Origin: Leuconostocaceae bacterium ESL0958
GTDB lineage: Bacteria > Bacillota > Bacilli > Lactobacillales > Lactobacillaceae
Length of the DNA: 61,627 nt
Reading direction: 5' to 3'
Assembly (NCBI GenBank): GCA_029433265.1
Contig: JAQTHT010000007.1
Location: forward strand, 1-61,627
Below the pieces are notes generated by a model, which saw only the letters and a program-made list of their open reading frames with translations, had not been told where the DNA came from and ran no database searches. Shown here in pieces: positions 17,001 to 25,424 of the stretch. The stretch's first letter is position 1; each line of letters begins with the position of its first letter. The position numbers and the translations under genes were made by a program.

Positions 17001-18190
17001 GAGGTTGGATTACCAGTTGCCTGCCAATCGTTGTTGTACACAAGACTATTAGTTACTGCATCAATTGTTGCTGAACGAGTAAAGTGGACCGTTTGCTTGT
17101 CTGTCTGAAATACCTTACCCGAAGTGCCATCCGTATAGTGAATGGTACGCGTTACATCCTTCACCAACTTCCGCTTGACGTTATCAGGAAGATTAGGCGT
17201 GTCAGGGGTTACGGACGACTGCTTGTGAGCGTAAGTCACGACGATGTTTTCATCTTTACTATCCGCAGTGGGTGTTTCGGCGTCAATTGTTGTAGCTGCC
17301 TGACCATTAATGGTAATTTTTGGATCATTATACTTGCTTGCATCAACCGCTGAATTGACGTCAACGGCTGGCCAGTTGCCTGATTCGGAGCTCTTACGCC
17401 AAGTACCATAAGTTACTTGACCCGGTGTACCATTGTATTCGGCTGTACGCACAAAGGATACGTTGTACTGCCGGTCATCAGCAATCTGAACACCGTCGCT
17501 ATTTTCAAAGTGGATGGTACGCGTGATAGTCTTGGTGGTTGGTTCATTGACTGTGACATGTGCTGTTTGCACTGCCAATGTGTTGCCACTTGCATCCGTG
17601 TAAGAATAGTGAATGGTGTAAACGCCTGGTTTTTGGGTATCAACCTTTTCATTTGTTTTCGCAGCCGAGCGATCGAGCGCCTGCCCGTTTTCATCGTCAA
17701 TTTCACTCACGTTGTCGCCACTTTGCCATGCGGCACCATAGGCGATATCGCTGTCATGCACGACTAAAGTCGCCTTGGTAGGGATAACATGAACGGTAAC
17801 AGTCTTACTGATACCTTCGAAAGTATAGGTGACAGGATAGTCACCCACTTTTGTTTCATCCACGCTGCCTGTTACTTGAATTCGTTCATCCGGCCAGGAA
17901 ACGCGCTGACCGTCGGCATCATAAGCTGAGTCAAAATTATCCCCAGCTTGAAAAGTTTTGTTAGGACCGACAATTACTTGGCTATCGTGAACATTGAGGG
18001 CGACAGATGCACTACTTGTTTCACGAACAGGGTTCTCAGCTGATACTTTAGCAGCGGGGGCTAGACCAGCATCATGAAGAATCGTGGATTGGCTGGCAGC
18101 GGCAGCCCCCATAAAAGCAAATAGGGCGGCAAATACCCAGTATTTACCAGATTTATACATTTTATAGTGCAAATTTGAATTTTGATTCAT
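14093..18190 (-). CDS. LPXTG-anchored adhesin with MucBP-like repeats
   Basis: A 1365-residue surface protein. Residues 1-50 hold a KxYKxGKxW-type signal (KMYKSGKYWVF). Residues about 65-213 look like two bacterial Ig-like units. Seven repeats of about 124 residues start near 217, 344, 469, 593, 718, 843 and 968, each with a TRT/TRS opening, a VHF(T/E)R strand, a Y.D.W motif and a closing VVTY; they resemble MucBP-type mucin-binding domains. Residues about 1063-1282 are a Pro/Asn/Gly tract in 14-residue units, followed by LPETG near 1329, a hydrophobic helix and KKSKK for sortase anchoring. It probably binds host or plant glycans. The RBS before ATG 18190 is weak (AGAAGAG). Confidence 0.9.
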   Translation of the reverse strand: MNQNSNLHYKMYKSGKYWVFAALFAFMGAAAASQSTILHDAGLAPAAKVSAENPVRETSSASVALNVHDSQVIVGPNKTFQAGDNFDSAYDADGQRVSWPDERIQVTGSVDETKVGDYPVTYTFEGISKTVTVHVIPTKATLVVHDSDIAYGAAWQSGDNVSEIDDENGQALDRSAAKTNEKVDTQKPGVYTIHYSYTDASGNTLAVQTAHVTVNEPTTKTITRTIHFENSDGVQIADDRQYNVSFVRTAEYNGTPGQVTYGTWRKSSESGNWPAVDVNSAVDASKYNDPKITINGQAATTIDAETPTADSKDENIVVTYAHKQSSVTPDTPNLPDNVKRKLVKDVTRTIHYTDGTSGKVFQTDKQTVHFTRSATIDAVTNSLVYNNDWQATGNPTSFAAVDANTAVDVNKYDDPKITINGQAATAIDAETPTADSKDEDIVVTYGHKQSSVTPDKPNLPDKIKQNLAKDVTRSVQFVDAKGSEIIPAQKTTVHFERTATVDNVTGDVSYNNDWHAVGTTTWPAVDPHTAVDASKYDDPKITINGKEATAITAESPNVDTENENIMVTYAHKQSSVTPNTPNIPDDVKQNLVKDVTRTIHYTDGSSGKVLKTDKQTVHFTRSATIDAVTDNVIYNDDWQATGNPTSFAAVDANTAVDLDKYDDPKITINGKEAAAITAETPDADSKDEDIVVTYAHKQSSVTPGTPNLPDKIKQNLAKDVTRSVKFVDAKGSEIAATQTTQVHFERTATIDNVTGEVTYNDDWHTAGTPNAWPAVDVNAAVDLGKYDDPKITINGKEATAITAETPAADTNDENVVVTYANKESSLTPTTPNVPDNIKQNLAKDVTRSVQFVDTKGNEIIPAQKTTVHFERNATVDNVTGEVTYNDDWHTVGTPNTWPAVDVNAAVDLGKYNDPKITINGQATAAITAENPNVDTENENIVVTYQNKVAKTHRVTPDNPGNVSVNTLKKAVTRTIKYEDDHGKTVADPVTETVTFTRDAIVDDASGRVLSYTDWQALASTVWRAQISPDLSNKGLNGPSQQLVASQEVTADTQSTTLVVTYTAKGASSTPTPNHGGNGMPNNGGSGNNGGNATPNNGGSSNNGGNVSPNNGGSGNNGGNVTPNNGGSNNNGGSVTPNNGGSNSNGGNVSPNNGGNSTPNNGGSNNNGGNGTPNNGGSNNNGGNGTPNNGGSGNNGGNVSPNNGGSNNNGGNSTPNNGGSNNNGGNVSPNNGGSGNNGGNVSPNNGGSNNNGGNVKPNNGGSGNNGGNVTPNNGGSGNSKTNHDSNAGHASDGLPTNPTPVPNGPENTARIPANSSAMTNSASKATLSNSELPETGKSAQKNTLVTTLGLFLSSVTALAALKKSKK
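14350..14965. repeat. 42-bp tandem repeats encoding PNNGG linker
   Basis: About 13 full 42-bp units and three short or degenerate ones encode PNNGGSxNNGGNxx in the adhesin. Units differ mainly at two positions (G/N/S and V/S/G with T/S/K). One unit is shortened to 8 codons (PNNGGNST), a trace of past slippage. The tract is a likely site of length variation. Confidence 0.85.
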
Positions 18191-18633
18191 AGATTTTCTC
18201 TTCTGTTATCTCTCCATTGGGTCATTGTTTCCATACCAAATAGGGTATAAAAAACTGAGGTAAACAAGTAAATAGTAACATATTTAGCATAAATACCGCA
18301 GATTAGTGTTTTCATTTGAACATGCACCAGAAATAGTGGCGAAGCGTTATTCTTACCGAATAGACAAATCATCAAGCGCCTGTCTTTGTTAATTTTGCCA
18401 AGAAACGACTAGACTAAAGGGGGCCTTCAAAACGTTTCGCTGCTTTACTGTTGCTTTTGAAAGAACGAAGCCATCAACTAGACAGGCAAGTGAAAATTTT
18501 GTAGAATGAAATGTGAATATTTGAATTTTTAAGATAATTAGCAGATGTGAGTCGGTTTTATGAACTGCTTGTTCAAGCCTGGTTTTGAACTGTCGTCACA
18601 GCTGCTGTATACCTGCGTTGAGGGAGAGAAGGT
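18191..18633. other. Divergent intergenic region
   Basis: The upstream regions of the adhesin (minus strand) and the SDR-like gene (plus strand) lie here. I could not fix convincing -35/-10 pairs on either strand, and no gene is supported. Confidence 0.35.
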
Positions 18634-19374
18634 ATGAAGAACATTGTGATTACTGGGGGTAGCTCGGGCGTTGGGTTGGCCATTGCGAAAGATTTGGCAG
18701 CGCATCATCGGGTCATCATTATTGGCCGCCGTCGTGAAAAATTGGCCCGGGCGCAAAGTCAGTTAGGTGAGCATGTTAGTTATCTAGCCACTGATTTATC
18801 AACGACAACGGGACGAACGGAAACCATTCGCTTTATTGCGGACAAGTTTTCCCATGTCGATGTGTTAATTCACAGCGCTGGGGTTTATCCCCAGACTGCA
18901 GCAGAAAACATTGCGCATAATTTATTGCCTCATTATTATCTAACAACGGGGCTATTCGACTTACTGCACAATAGTCGGGTGTTAATTGTGACAGGGAACC
19001 CGGCTGCCATCAAAATGGCGCCACTCTGTAATTTACAAGCCAACAGTATGATGCGGGCGGCTTGGGCCGTTACGCACAAAACCCTATTGGTTTCATTGTT
19101 CAAAGAAAAGTTATGGCAAGTCGGCAGCACGGTGAATGCCTTCTTCCCAGGGGATGTGCAAAGTGACCTCATGCCCTATACGCAAGGGTTGGCCAATCAA
19201 CAGGTGCCCGTTGGTGAAAAATTAGCACTGGATGCTCGTTACCAGGATGTGACGGGCCGTTTCTTTGATGAAACAGGACAGGAAGTGGTTTTGGATCCGA
19301 ACAAGTACAATGAGCGACAGGCTAAGAAACTCCTGGCAGAATATATTCCAGCCCTCAGCGAAAGCGAGTCATAG
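18634..19374 (+). CDS. SDR-family protein lacking the usual catalytic Tyr
   Basis: A 246-residue short-chain dehydrogenase/reductase-like protein. The nucleotide site TGGSSGVGLAIA (8-19) and the GRRREKL segment suggest NADP(H) binding, and HSAGVYPQTA matches the NNAG region. The expected YxxxK is not seen: the segment around AAWAVTHKTLL keeps the Lys but has Ala where Tyr should be. It may bind cofactor without normal dehydrogenase chemistry. ATG 18634 follows GAGAGAAGG. It is monocistronic. Confidence 0.75.
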   Translation: MKNIVITGGSSGVGLAIAKDLAAHHRVIIIGRRREKLARAQSQLGEHVSYLATDLSTTTGRTETIRFIADKFSHVDVLIHSAGVYPQTAAENIAHNLLPHYYLTTGLFDLLHNSRVLIVTGNPAAIKMAPLCNLQANSMMRAAWAVTHKTLLVSLFKEKLWQVGSTVNAFFPGDVQSDLMPYTQGLANQQVPVGEKLALDARYQDVTGRFFDETGQEVVLDPNKYNERQAKKLLAEYIPALSESES

Positions 19375-19397
19375 AAAAAACAAGTATACGACAGCAA

Positions 19398-19435
19398 AAA
19401 GGCGAAGCCTGATGGACAACAGGCTTCGCCTTTAA
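19398..19435 (+). terminator. Terminator after the SDR-like gene
   Basis: AAAGGCGAAGCCTG (19398-19411) pairs with CAGGCTTCGCCTTT (19420-19433) in a 14-bp stem. Confidence 0.8.
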
Positions 19436-19471
19436 TTTTATTTCGTTAACTTTTGTTAACAACGATTGAAT

Positions 19472-19636
19472 TTATGATTCCTGATAGAGCACCAGTGCAG
19501 AAACGCGACTGAGTGACCGATCGAATTTAACATCAATGATTTCATGATGGTCATTTTGCAAGGCAGTGAGGACTTTGTTGAGTTCCTTTGTAAAATGAGC
19601 ATCGCCTCGGCTGGATGTGACGAGTTGGCTTAACAT
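19472..19636 (-). CDS. Cse60-like small protein
   Basis: A 54-residue protein starting MLSQLVTSSRGDAHF, ATG 19636 behind AGGAGGGTGCT. The pattern TKELNKVLTAL followed by HEIIDVKFDRSLS and ALVLYQ resembles the Cse60 family (named from a Bacillus sporulation gene but also found in lactic acid bacteria). It is monocistronic. Function unknown. Confidence 0.6.
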   Translation of the reverse strand: MLSQLVTSSRGDAHFTKELNKVLTALQNDHHEIIDVKFDRSLSRVSALVLYQES

Positions 19637-19815
19637 AGCACCCTCCTATCAATAATATGAACAAGTTATTCATACTATACCATGTTTGAATGTTATGTAA
19701 CAAAACAACAAGGCGCTTCTGTTCTGCTAACTGGGTATGCTCGCCTATGAGCAGCCAAGGGAATGAGCGCGCTAAGACTGATCAAGGGCCATGCTGCTTC
19801 AGATAATATGTAAAC

Positions 19816-19857
19816 AAAAAAGCGGCCTTCACACGTGCAATGCGAAGGTCGCTTTTT
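19816..19857 (-). terminator. Terminator after the XRE regulator
   Basis: AAAAAGCGGCCTTC and GAAGGTCGCTTTTT pair with one G-U, giving a U run on the minus strand after the gene ending at 19891; it is symmetric on the plus strand. Confidence 0.7.
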
Positions 19858-19890
19858 CATCCAGCATTATTCGTCCACTGGCCGGAAATG

Positions 19891-20487
19891 CTAGTCCCAA
19901 GCTTGGAACAGGCCAAATAGGAAACCGCCAATTGGGAAAATCAGCCACCAGCGGTAAGCCAAAAATTGCCAACCATTTTCAATGGGTTGGTGTTGGCTTT
20001 GCTTTTTCATACCGACCGTTTTGGGGTACTTGCGGTTCAGGTAATTGTTGATGGTAATCCGAAAGAGGTAGATGCTAGCCGCCAGAATCAGGAAGAGACC
20101 CGCAGACCAGGCTGTGCCCCAAATGGATTGGGTCGTACCGGTCATCCGACCGACAGCAATACCGGTTAATGATAAGATCGTAAAATCAACGGCAATTAAT
20201 AGTAGTGCTAAAGAACTAGCTTCCGCACGCCGTTGTTGTAATTGCAAGCTTTGTTCCTTGGCAAAAGCCATAATGGCTTCTTCTTGATCAGGCTCGCCGA
20301 CGGCTGTAAAGAGTTCATTGACCGGAATTGAAAAAGTATTGGCAATGGCTTCTAAAGTGGGTAGGCTAACTGTTTCGCCTGCTTCGACTCGTTGCACGGT
20401 ACGTACAGTCACGTGGGCGCTTGCTGCTAGCGCTTCCTGTGTCCAGCCCTTTTCTTTTCGTAGGGCGGGTAGGTTACTCTGGTTCAT
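19891..20487 (-). CDS. Membrane-bound XRE-family regulator
   Basis: A 198-residue protein. Residues about 6-60 form a Cro/C1 helix-turn-helix (LRKEKGWTQEALA, VRTVQRVEAGETVS, LEAIANTFSI). The C-terminal half has three hydrophobic helices (about 92-112, 126-146, 178-195), so the DNA-binding domain is tethered to the membrane. This layout suggests sensing a membrane or envelope signal. Start ATG 20487 follows AAAGGAGG. Targets are unknown. Confidence 0.8.
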   Translation of the reverse strand: MNQSNLPALRKEKGWTQEALAASAHVTVRTVQRVEAGETVSLPTLEAIANTFSIPVNELFTAVGEPDQEEAIMAFAKEQSLQLQQRRAEASSLALLLIAVDFTILSLTGIAVGRMTGTTQSIWGTAWSAGLFLILAASIYLFRITINNYLNRKYPKTVGMKKQSQHQPIENGWQFLAYRWWLIFPIGGFLFGLFQAWD

Positions 20488-20584
20488 TAAATATTACCTC
20501 CTTTGACGTCTTTAGAGTAGCTGTTTGTCACAAAATTAGCCACGACAGCTACCCGACAGGAAGGCGACAGCCGCTTCACGGCGG

Positions 20585-21322
20585 TCACAGCAGCAAGTTC
20601 AGCCCAAAGTAAACGATGGTACCGCCCATCAGCAAGGGCAAGTAACGGTTCAACTTTTGTGGATTGAACCGAGCGAGCACCAGGGGCATGAAAATGGAGC
20701 CGGCGATGCCACCGACCATGAGTAGGAGTCCGGCCGACCAGTTGACGCTCGAGGTGAAGAGGTGGCTAATAAAGCCGACCACAGCCAGCACCCAGAGTAC
20801 ATAAGTGGTGGTGCCGGCCGCTAACACTGCCGGAACGCCCATGATGGACAAGCCGGCCACCGTAGCGGAACCTCCTGATAGGCCCCCAAAGCCGACCATG
20901 AGTCCGGAAAGGAGGCCAAAGAGGGTGGCTAATCGGCGGCTGCGATCCGGGTTAACCGTTTTTTTCTGACGGCGGAAAAATTTAGCCAGCACTAGGCCAC
21001 CCATCAGTACGAGCAGAAGGCCAACGGCAATCCGGTAAATTTGTTCTGGGATATACTTGGCCACGGCGGTCCCGATGAAAATACCAGGAATGGCCGCGAT
21101 GATTAATTGATTGCCAGTTTTAATGGCCACGTTTTTTAAGCGCAGCTGTGTGATAAACCCGGAAAACAAGGCAAAGACGGCAATGAAAAGGGAGGTAGGA
21201 ACCGCTTCAGCAGTGGACAGGCCGAGCGAGGCGGTCAGTACGCCCAGGTAGAAGGTCGTGCCCCCGCCACCGATGACGGTGACAAAGCAGCCAATCAAGA
21301 AGCCGTAGAGGATGGCCATCAT
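20585..21322 (-). CDS. TSUP (TauE/SafE) family anion exporter
   Basis: A 245-residue protein with eight hydrophobic segments in two halves, including GCFVTVIGGGGTTFYLGVL and VGFGGLSGGSATVAGLS, both typical of TSUP carriers of sulfite or organic sulfonates. The substrate is not known. It lies 12 bp after the NUDIX gene and is probably co-transcribed with it. Confidence 0.82.
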   Translation of the reverse strand: MMAILYGFLIGCFVTVIGGGGTTFYLGVLTASLGLSTAEAVPTSLFIAVFALFSGFITQLRLKNVAIKTGNQLIIAAIPGIFIGTAVAKYIPEQIYRIAVGLLLVLMGGLVLAKFFRRQKKTVNPDRSRRLATLFGLLSGLMVGFGGLSGGSATVAGLSIMGVPAVLAAGTTTYVLWVLAVVGFISHLFTSSVNWSAGLLLMVGGIAGSIFMPLVLARFNPQKLNRYLPLLMGGTIVYFGLNLLL

Positions 21323-21334
21323 GCGCTGCCTCCT

Positions 21335-21841
21335 TTATTGGCCGGGTTCCCGTAGCCAAGGGCGGTCTGACTGTTCGTTTTCGGTTAAAATCCGTTCCAG
21401 CGTATCTTGAGCCGCCGGCACAAACATTTCGGGACGGGGATTAACCGGCACAAAGGCCACGGACAGGGTTTCGTCGCCATCCGCTACTAAGGCGCTGGCA
21501 TCGCTTCCTGGGCGTAGTCGGACTTCAAAGCCCATGGAAACCGTTTCCTGTGCATCCCCCCAAGAGTTGTGGGGGTTGACGTGGGTGGCAATCCCTAAGA
21601 GGCGGACCACTTCAACGTCGAGATTGGTTTCTTCCTTAAATTCACGGACGACGGCCTGCATTGGGGAGTCCCCGTATTCGAGGAAGCCGCCAGGGAAGCC
21701 ATAGCCTTTGGCAGAATCGCCCCGCTTTTCCAAAAGGATGGCCGTCCGGTCTTCGTTCCAAAGAACGCCGAAGGCAGAGTTGAAAATCATGCCTTCGTGG
21801 CCGACCTTTTCGCGCATACGTGCAATATAATTTTTTTCCAT
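21335..21841 (-). CDS. NUDIX hydrolase
   Basis: A 168-residue pyrophosphohydrolase. The Nudix box is complete: GGFLEYGDSPMQAVVREFKE followed by ETNL, giving GX5EX7REUXEEXGU with small changes. It cleaves nucleoside diphosphates linked to another moiety; the substrate cannot be predicted. ATG 21841 follows AAGGAG. Confidence 0.85.
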   Translation of the reverse strand: MEKNYIARMREKVGHEGMIFNSAFGVLWNEDRTAILLEKRGDSAKGYGFPGGFLEYGDSPMQAVVREFKEETNLDVEVVRLLGIATHVNPHNSWGDAQETVSMGFEVRLRPGSDASALVADGDETLSVAFVPVNPRPEMFVPAAQDTLERILTENEQSDRPWLREPGQ

Positions 21842-21973
21842 AAGTAGGACTCCTTAATCACAATGATTCGTTAACAGACTACCGTTTATGATACCACCAT
21901 TCGTTTTTTTCACAAAGTTGCGGCCGGCAGTGCCATGTTATAATAGAAGAAAGAAAAAACGAGGCGGTAGATT

Positions 21974-23191
21974 ATGTCAGCAAAACCAGCAGTGTGGTAC
22001 GAACATTTGCACACTGAAAAAGATACAGGCGCTCGGCGGGGCCGCTTGCATACGCCCCACGGGGTCTTTGAAACGCCAATGTTTATGCCCGTTGGGACAC
22101 AGGGAGCCGTGAAGGGTGGCATCAATACCCGGACCTTGAAAGAAATCGGGTCCCAGGTGATTTTGTCCAACACCTACCATCTTTGGGTCCGGCCGGGGGA
22201 TGAACTGATTGCTCAAGCCGGTGGTTTGCACCGGTACATGGGCTGGGACCAGGCGATTTTGACCGATTCGGGCGGTTTCCAAGTCTTCTCGCTATCCGAT
22301 GCCCGGAAGTTAAAAGAAGAAGGGGTGACCTTCCAGAACCACGTCAACGGCGACAAGATGTTTTTGTCACCAGAAGTGGCCATGCGCATTCAGAATAACT
22401 TAGGCTCTGACATCATGATGCAGCTGGATGAGGCCATTCCTTATTTTGAAACCTATGACTACATCCAGGACTCGATGCGCCGGTCCTTGCGCTGGGCAGA
22501 GCGGGCACAAGTAGCTCACAAAAAACCAGACCAACAGGCCCTCTTTGGCATCGTCCAGGGCGCTGGTTTTAAGGATTTACGAACTGAATCGGCCAAAGAG
22601 CTGGTCGGACTGGACTTGCCCGGCTACGCGATTGGTGGACTATCCGTGGGTGAATCCAAGAAGGAAATGAACCGGGTCTTGGACTTTACCATGCCACTGC
22701 TGCCAAGTGATAAGCCCCGCTATTTGATGGGCGTGGCTGCCCCGGACTCTCTGATTGATTCCGTTATTCGGGGTGTCGATATGTTTGACTGCGTGCTGCC
22801 AACCCGGATTGGGCGCAAGGGCACGTTGATGACCAAGCATGGCCGGGTGGTGATTAAAAACGCCCGTTATAAGGACGATTTCTCTCCGATTGATCCTGAT
22901 TTAACCTATTACTCGGATAATCCAATTCGTCGCGAACAGTTCGGGGGCTTAGCTAGCTATGATTTGCCAAACTACAGTCCTTACCAAAATCTGTCCCGCT
23001 CCTACTTGCACCACCTCTTTAATGCCAACGAAGCTTTAGGGGCAGAGATTGCCTCTGAACACAATTTGCGCTTCCTCTTGCATTTAATGGAAGAAATGCG
23101 GACGGCCATTGAACAGGACCAGTTGTTGGCCTTCCGGGAGCGCGTGCTTGAGGAATACGGCTATAACAAACCCAACGCCCGCCTCTTTTAG
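21974..23191 (+). CDS. tgt: tRNA-guanine transglycosylase with altered zinc site
   Basis: A 405-residue enzyme that swaps guanine for preQ1 in the wobble position of GUN-anticodon tRNAs. [10 protein letters not shown] and [13 protein letters not shown] give the two catalytic Asp regions and GGLSVGE the substrate loop. The usual C-x-C-x2-C zinc segment before YSRAYL is missing; instead about 20 extra residues (around [20 protein letters not shown]) precede LSRSYLHHL, and the His remains. The fold may therefore be stabilised without zinc. ATG 21974 follows GAGGCGG. yajC follows, a common gene order. Confidence 0.9.
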   Translation: MSAKPAVWYEHLHTEKDTGARRGRLHTPHGVFETPMFMPVGTQGAVKGGINTRTLKEIGSQVILSNTYHLWVRPGDELIAQAGGLHRYMGWDQAILTDSGGFQVFSLSDARKLKEEGVTFQNHVNGDKMFLSPEVAMRIQNNLGSDIMMQLDEAIPYFETYDYIQDSMRRSLRWAERAQVAHKKPDQQALFGIVQGAGFKDLRTESAKELVGLDLPGYAIGGLSVGESKKEMNRVLDFTMPLLPSDKPRYLMGVAAPDSLIDSVIRGVDMFDCVLPTRIGRKGTLMTKHGRVVIKNARYKDDFSPIDPDLTYYSDNPIRREQFGGLASYDLPNYSPYQNLSRSYLHHLFNANEALGAEIASEHNLRFLLHLMEEMRTAIEQDQLLAFRERVLEEYGYNKPNARLF

Positions 23192-23234
23192 TTTTTTGTT
23201 ACAATAGTAGAAATACGTTGATAAGGATGGATTC

Positions 23235-23564
23235 ATGAATAGTTTAATTTTTCCACTAATTTTGATTGCGGTTATGATTTTCTTCGTGACCCGAACACAG
23301 AAAAAACAGCAGGCTAAGCAGGCCCAGATGCAAAGCCAATTGCAAAAGGGGGCCAAGGTGGTGACCATTGGCGGCTTGCACGCCGTGGTGGATCGCATTA
23401 ACGAAGCTGACAAGACGGTTGATTTGGATGCCGAAGGCGTCATTTTGACTTTTGAAGCCAACGCCATTCGCTCCGTGACCGCCCCAGAACAAGCTGCTGA
23501 CCAGCAGCCTGCCCAGTCAGCGGATGATGACAAGGCTGACGCAGCCGATCACAAAGAAGACTAG
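23235..23564 (+). CDS. yajC: Preprotein translocase subunit YajC
   Basis: A 109-residue protein with one N-terminal helix (about 4-20), then a short basic segment (RTQKKQQAKQAQ), the YajC core KGAKVVTIGGLHAVVDRIN and an acidic tail rich in Ala/Asp/Glu. It assists SecDF-YajC in protein export. Located directly after tgt, as in many Firmicutes. RBS AAGGATGG, ATG 23235. Confidence 0.9.
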   Translation: MNSLIFPLILIAVMIFFVTRTQKKQQAKQAQMQSQLQKGAKVVTIGGLHAVVDRINEADKTVDLDAEGVILTFEANAIRSVTAPEQAADQQPAQSADDDKADAADHKED

Positions 23565-23583
23565 CCCGACTGGTAGCAAAGAA

Positions 23584-23615
23584 GCCCATCTCGCCGACGT
23601 GAGATGGGCCTTTTC
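23584..23615 (+). terminator. Terminator after yajC
   Basis: GCCCATCTC (23584-23592) pairs with GAGATGGGC (23601-23609), followed by CTTTTCT. Confidence 0.7.
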
Positions 23616-23687
23616 TAAAGTGACTTGCTTACTATTCGGTTGGCTGATTGGGCGCACCCAGTCAGCTTTTTTCAATGAAAGGGTTTC

Positions 23688-25424
23688 ATGAAACGATTGT
23701 TTACTTTTGCCAAGCCTTATTGGTTGGGCATTACCATTACGATTACGGCCATTCTTTTGGTGACCGCTTCCACGCTGATTCAACCGCAGTTGTTGGAAAA
23801 AATGATGACGGCCATTATCCACAATGATAGCGCTGCCTTGCTGAGCAACGGCATTGGGCTCTTACTGTTAGCCTTGGTCGGCATTCTGGCTGGCGTAGCC
23901 AACACGGCCTTTGCCGCCAAGGTATCCCAAGGCATTGCGGCAGATTTTCGGCAAGCGGAATATGAAAAAATTCAACGCTTTTCGATGGAAAATGTGCAAA
24001 CTTTTACGTCCGCTAATTTAGTGGTTCGTTTGACCAACGATGTCAACCAGGTCCAGCAGCTGACCATGCAATTATTACAGACGGTGATTCGCGTCCCCGT
24101 GCTCTTTATCGGTGCGGTCACTTTGGCCATCTACACGCTACCCCAACTTTGGTGGGTGGTGGTCCTGATGGTCCTGGGCATGGTTCTCTTGTCCAAGTGG
24201 ATTGTGCAGACAATGGGGAAGCTCTTTGGCAAGGTGCAGCGTTACATCGAAGAGAGCAATACGGCTGTCAAGGAAGACTTGGCTGGCGTGCGCCTGGTTC
24301 GTTCTTTTAATCAGGAAGAACAGGAAGAGGCCACGTTTGCGAAAAGTACCGATCAGTTAGTTCAGGTCAATAAGACCATTTCTTACTGCTTTAACATTAT
24401 TTTCCCGGCCTTTATGCTTTTATCTTATGCGGCAATCGTGGCCGCACTCTTGATTATTTCGCAAACCATTACGCACCACCCCAGTGAACTGGCTAAAATT
24501 AGCCCCTTTATTACCTATTTAAATCAGATTCTGAACGTACTGCTCATTGCCGGCATGGTCTCGACCTTTGCGGCCCGTGGTTTTGTTTCCTTGCAACGGA
24601 TTGGTGCCGTGTTGGATACGAAAGAAACCATGCCAACAGAAGCAGAACAGGACTGGGCCGACTTGGACCAGTTAACGGGTGCGCTTTCAGTGCGGCAGGT
24701 GAGTTTTACCTACCCACAAGGCGAGCAGCCGGTTTTACAGAACCTTTCCTTTGATCTCTCGGCCGGGGAGACCTTGGGCGTAGTGGGCACGACTGGTTCA
24801 GGCAAGTCCACGTTAGCAGCCCTGTTGGACCGACTTTATGATCCGCAGGATGGGGCAATTTTGGTAGATGGTGTGCCGCTTACCAAGGTTCGGCCCAGTC
24901 TGCTACGGCGAGAAATTGCGTTAGCGATGCAAAAACCCGTGCTTTTCTCTGGGACCATTGCGGCTAACTTGAAGATGGGCAATCAAAATGCTAGTCAGGC
25001 CGACTTGGTGCAGGCTGCCCAGCAGGCCCAGGCGGCTGAATTCATCGACCGCTATCCAGCCGGTTATGAGCAGACCATTTCAGAACGGTCCAGCAACTTA
25101 TCCGGTGGCCAGCGGCAACGCCTTTCCCTAGCCCGGGCACTCGTCAAGCAGCCAAAGATTTTAATTTTGGATGATGTGACCTCCGCCCTGGATGCTCGTT
25201 CTGAAAAATTGGTGCAGCAGGCATTGGCCGAGGACTTTCAGCAGACGACGAAAATCATCATTGCGGAAAAGCTTTCATCCGTTGTCCATGCAGACCAACT
25301 GATTGTCTTAGACCAGGGTCAGATTGTGGCCAAGGGCACCCACCAAACACTGCTGGCGCAATCCCCGCTCTATCAAAAGCTTTACCAAAGTCAGCAAGAG
25401 GAGGACCAGCATGCAGCGTTTTAA
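23688..25424 (+). CDS. ABC exporter subunit, degenerate NBD type
   Basis: A 578-residue half-transporter with six helices and a C-terminal nucleotide-binding domain. Walker A is GTTGSGKST and the signature LSGGQRQR is intact, but Walker B ends LILDDVTSALD (Asp in place of catalytic Glu) and the switch His is replaced (IIIAEKLSS). This is the pattern of the non-catalytic-site subunit of heterodimeric multidrug exporters such as LmrCD or BmrCD. Partner: the next gene, whose start overlaps it by 14 nt. Confidence 0.88.
   Translation: MKRLFTFAKPYWLGITITITAILLVTASTLIQPQLLEKMMTAIIHNDSAALLSNGIGLLLLALVGILAGVANTAFAAKVSQGIAADFRQAEYEKIQRFSMENVQTFTSANLVVRLTNDVNQVQQLTMQLLQTVIRVPVLFIGAVTLAIYTLPQLWWVVVLMVLGMVLLSKWIVQTMGKLFGKVQRYIEESNTAVKEDLAGVRLVRSFNQEEQEEATFAKSTDQLVQVNKTISYCFNIIFPAFMLLSYAAIVAALLIISQTITHHPSELAKISPFITYLNQILNVLLIAGMVSTFAARGFVSLQRIGAVLDTKETMPTEAEQDWADLDQLTGALSVRQVSFTYPQGEQPVLQNLSFDLSAGETLGVVGTTGSGKSTLAALLDRLYDPQDGAILVDGVPLTKVRPSLLRREIALAMQKPVLFSGTIAANLKMGNQNASQADLVQAAQQAQAAEFIDRYPAGYEQTISERSSNLSGGQRQRLSLARALVKQPKILILDDVTSALDARSEKLVQQALAEDFQQTTKIIIAEKLSSVVHADQLIVLDQGQIVAKGTHQTLLAQSPLYQKLYQSQQEEDQHAAF

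Noticed and set aside
25324-25410. N-terminal extension of the second ABC subunit
   Set aside because: It is an alternative frame of the first subunit. GAGGAGG directly before ATG 25411 sets the start.
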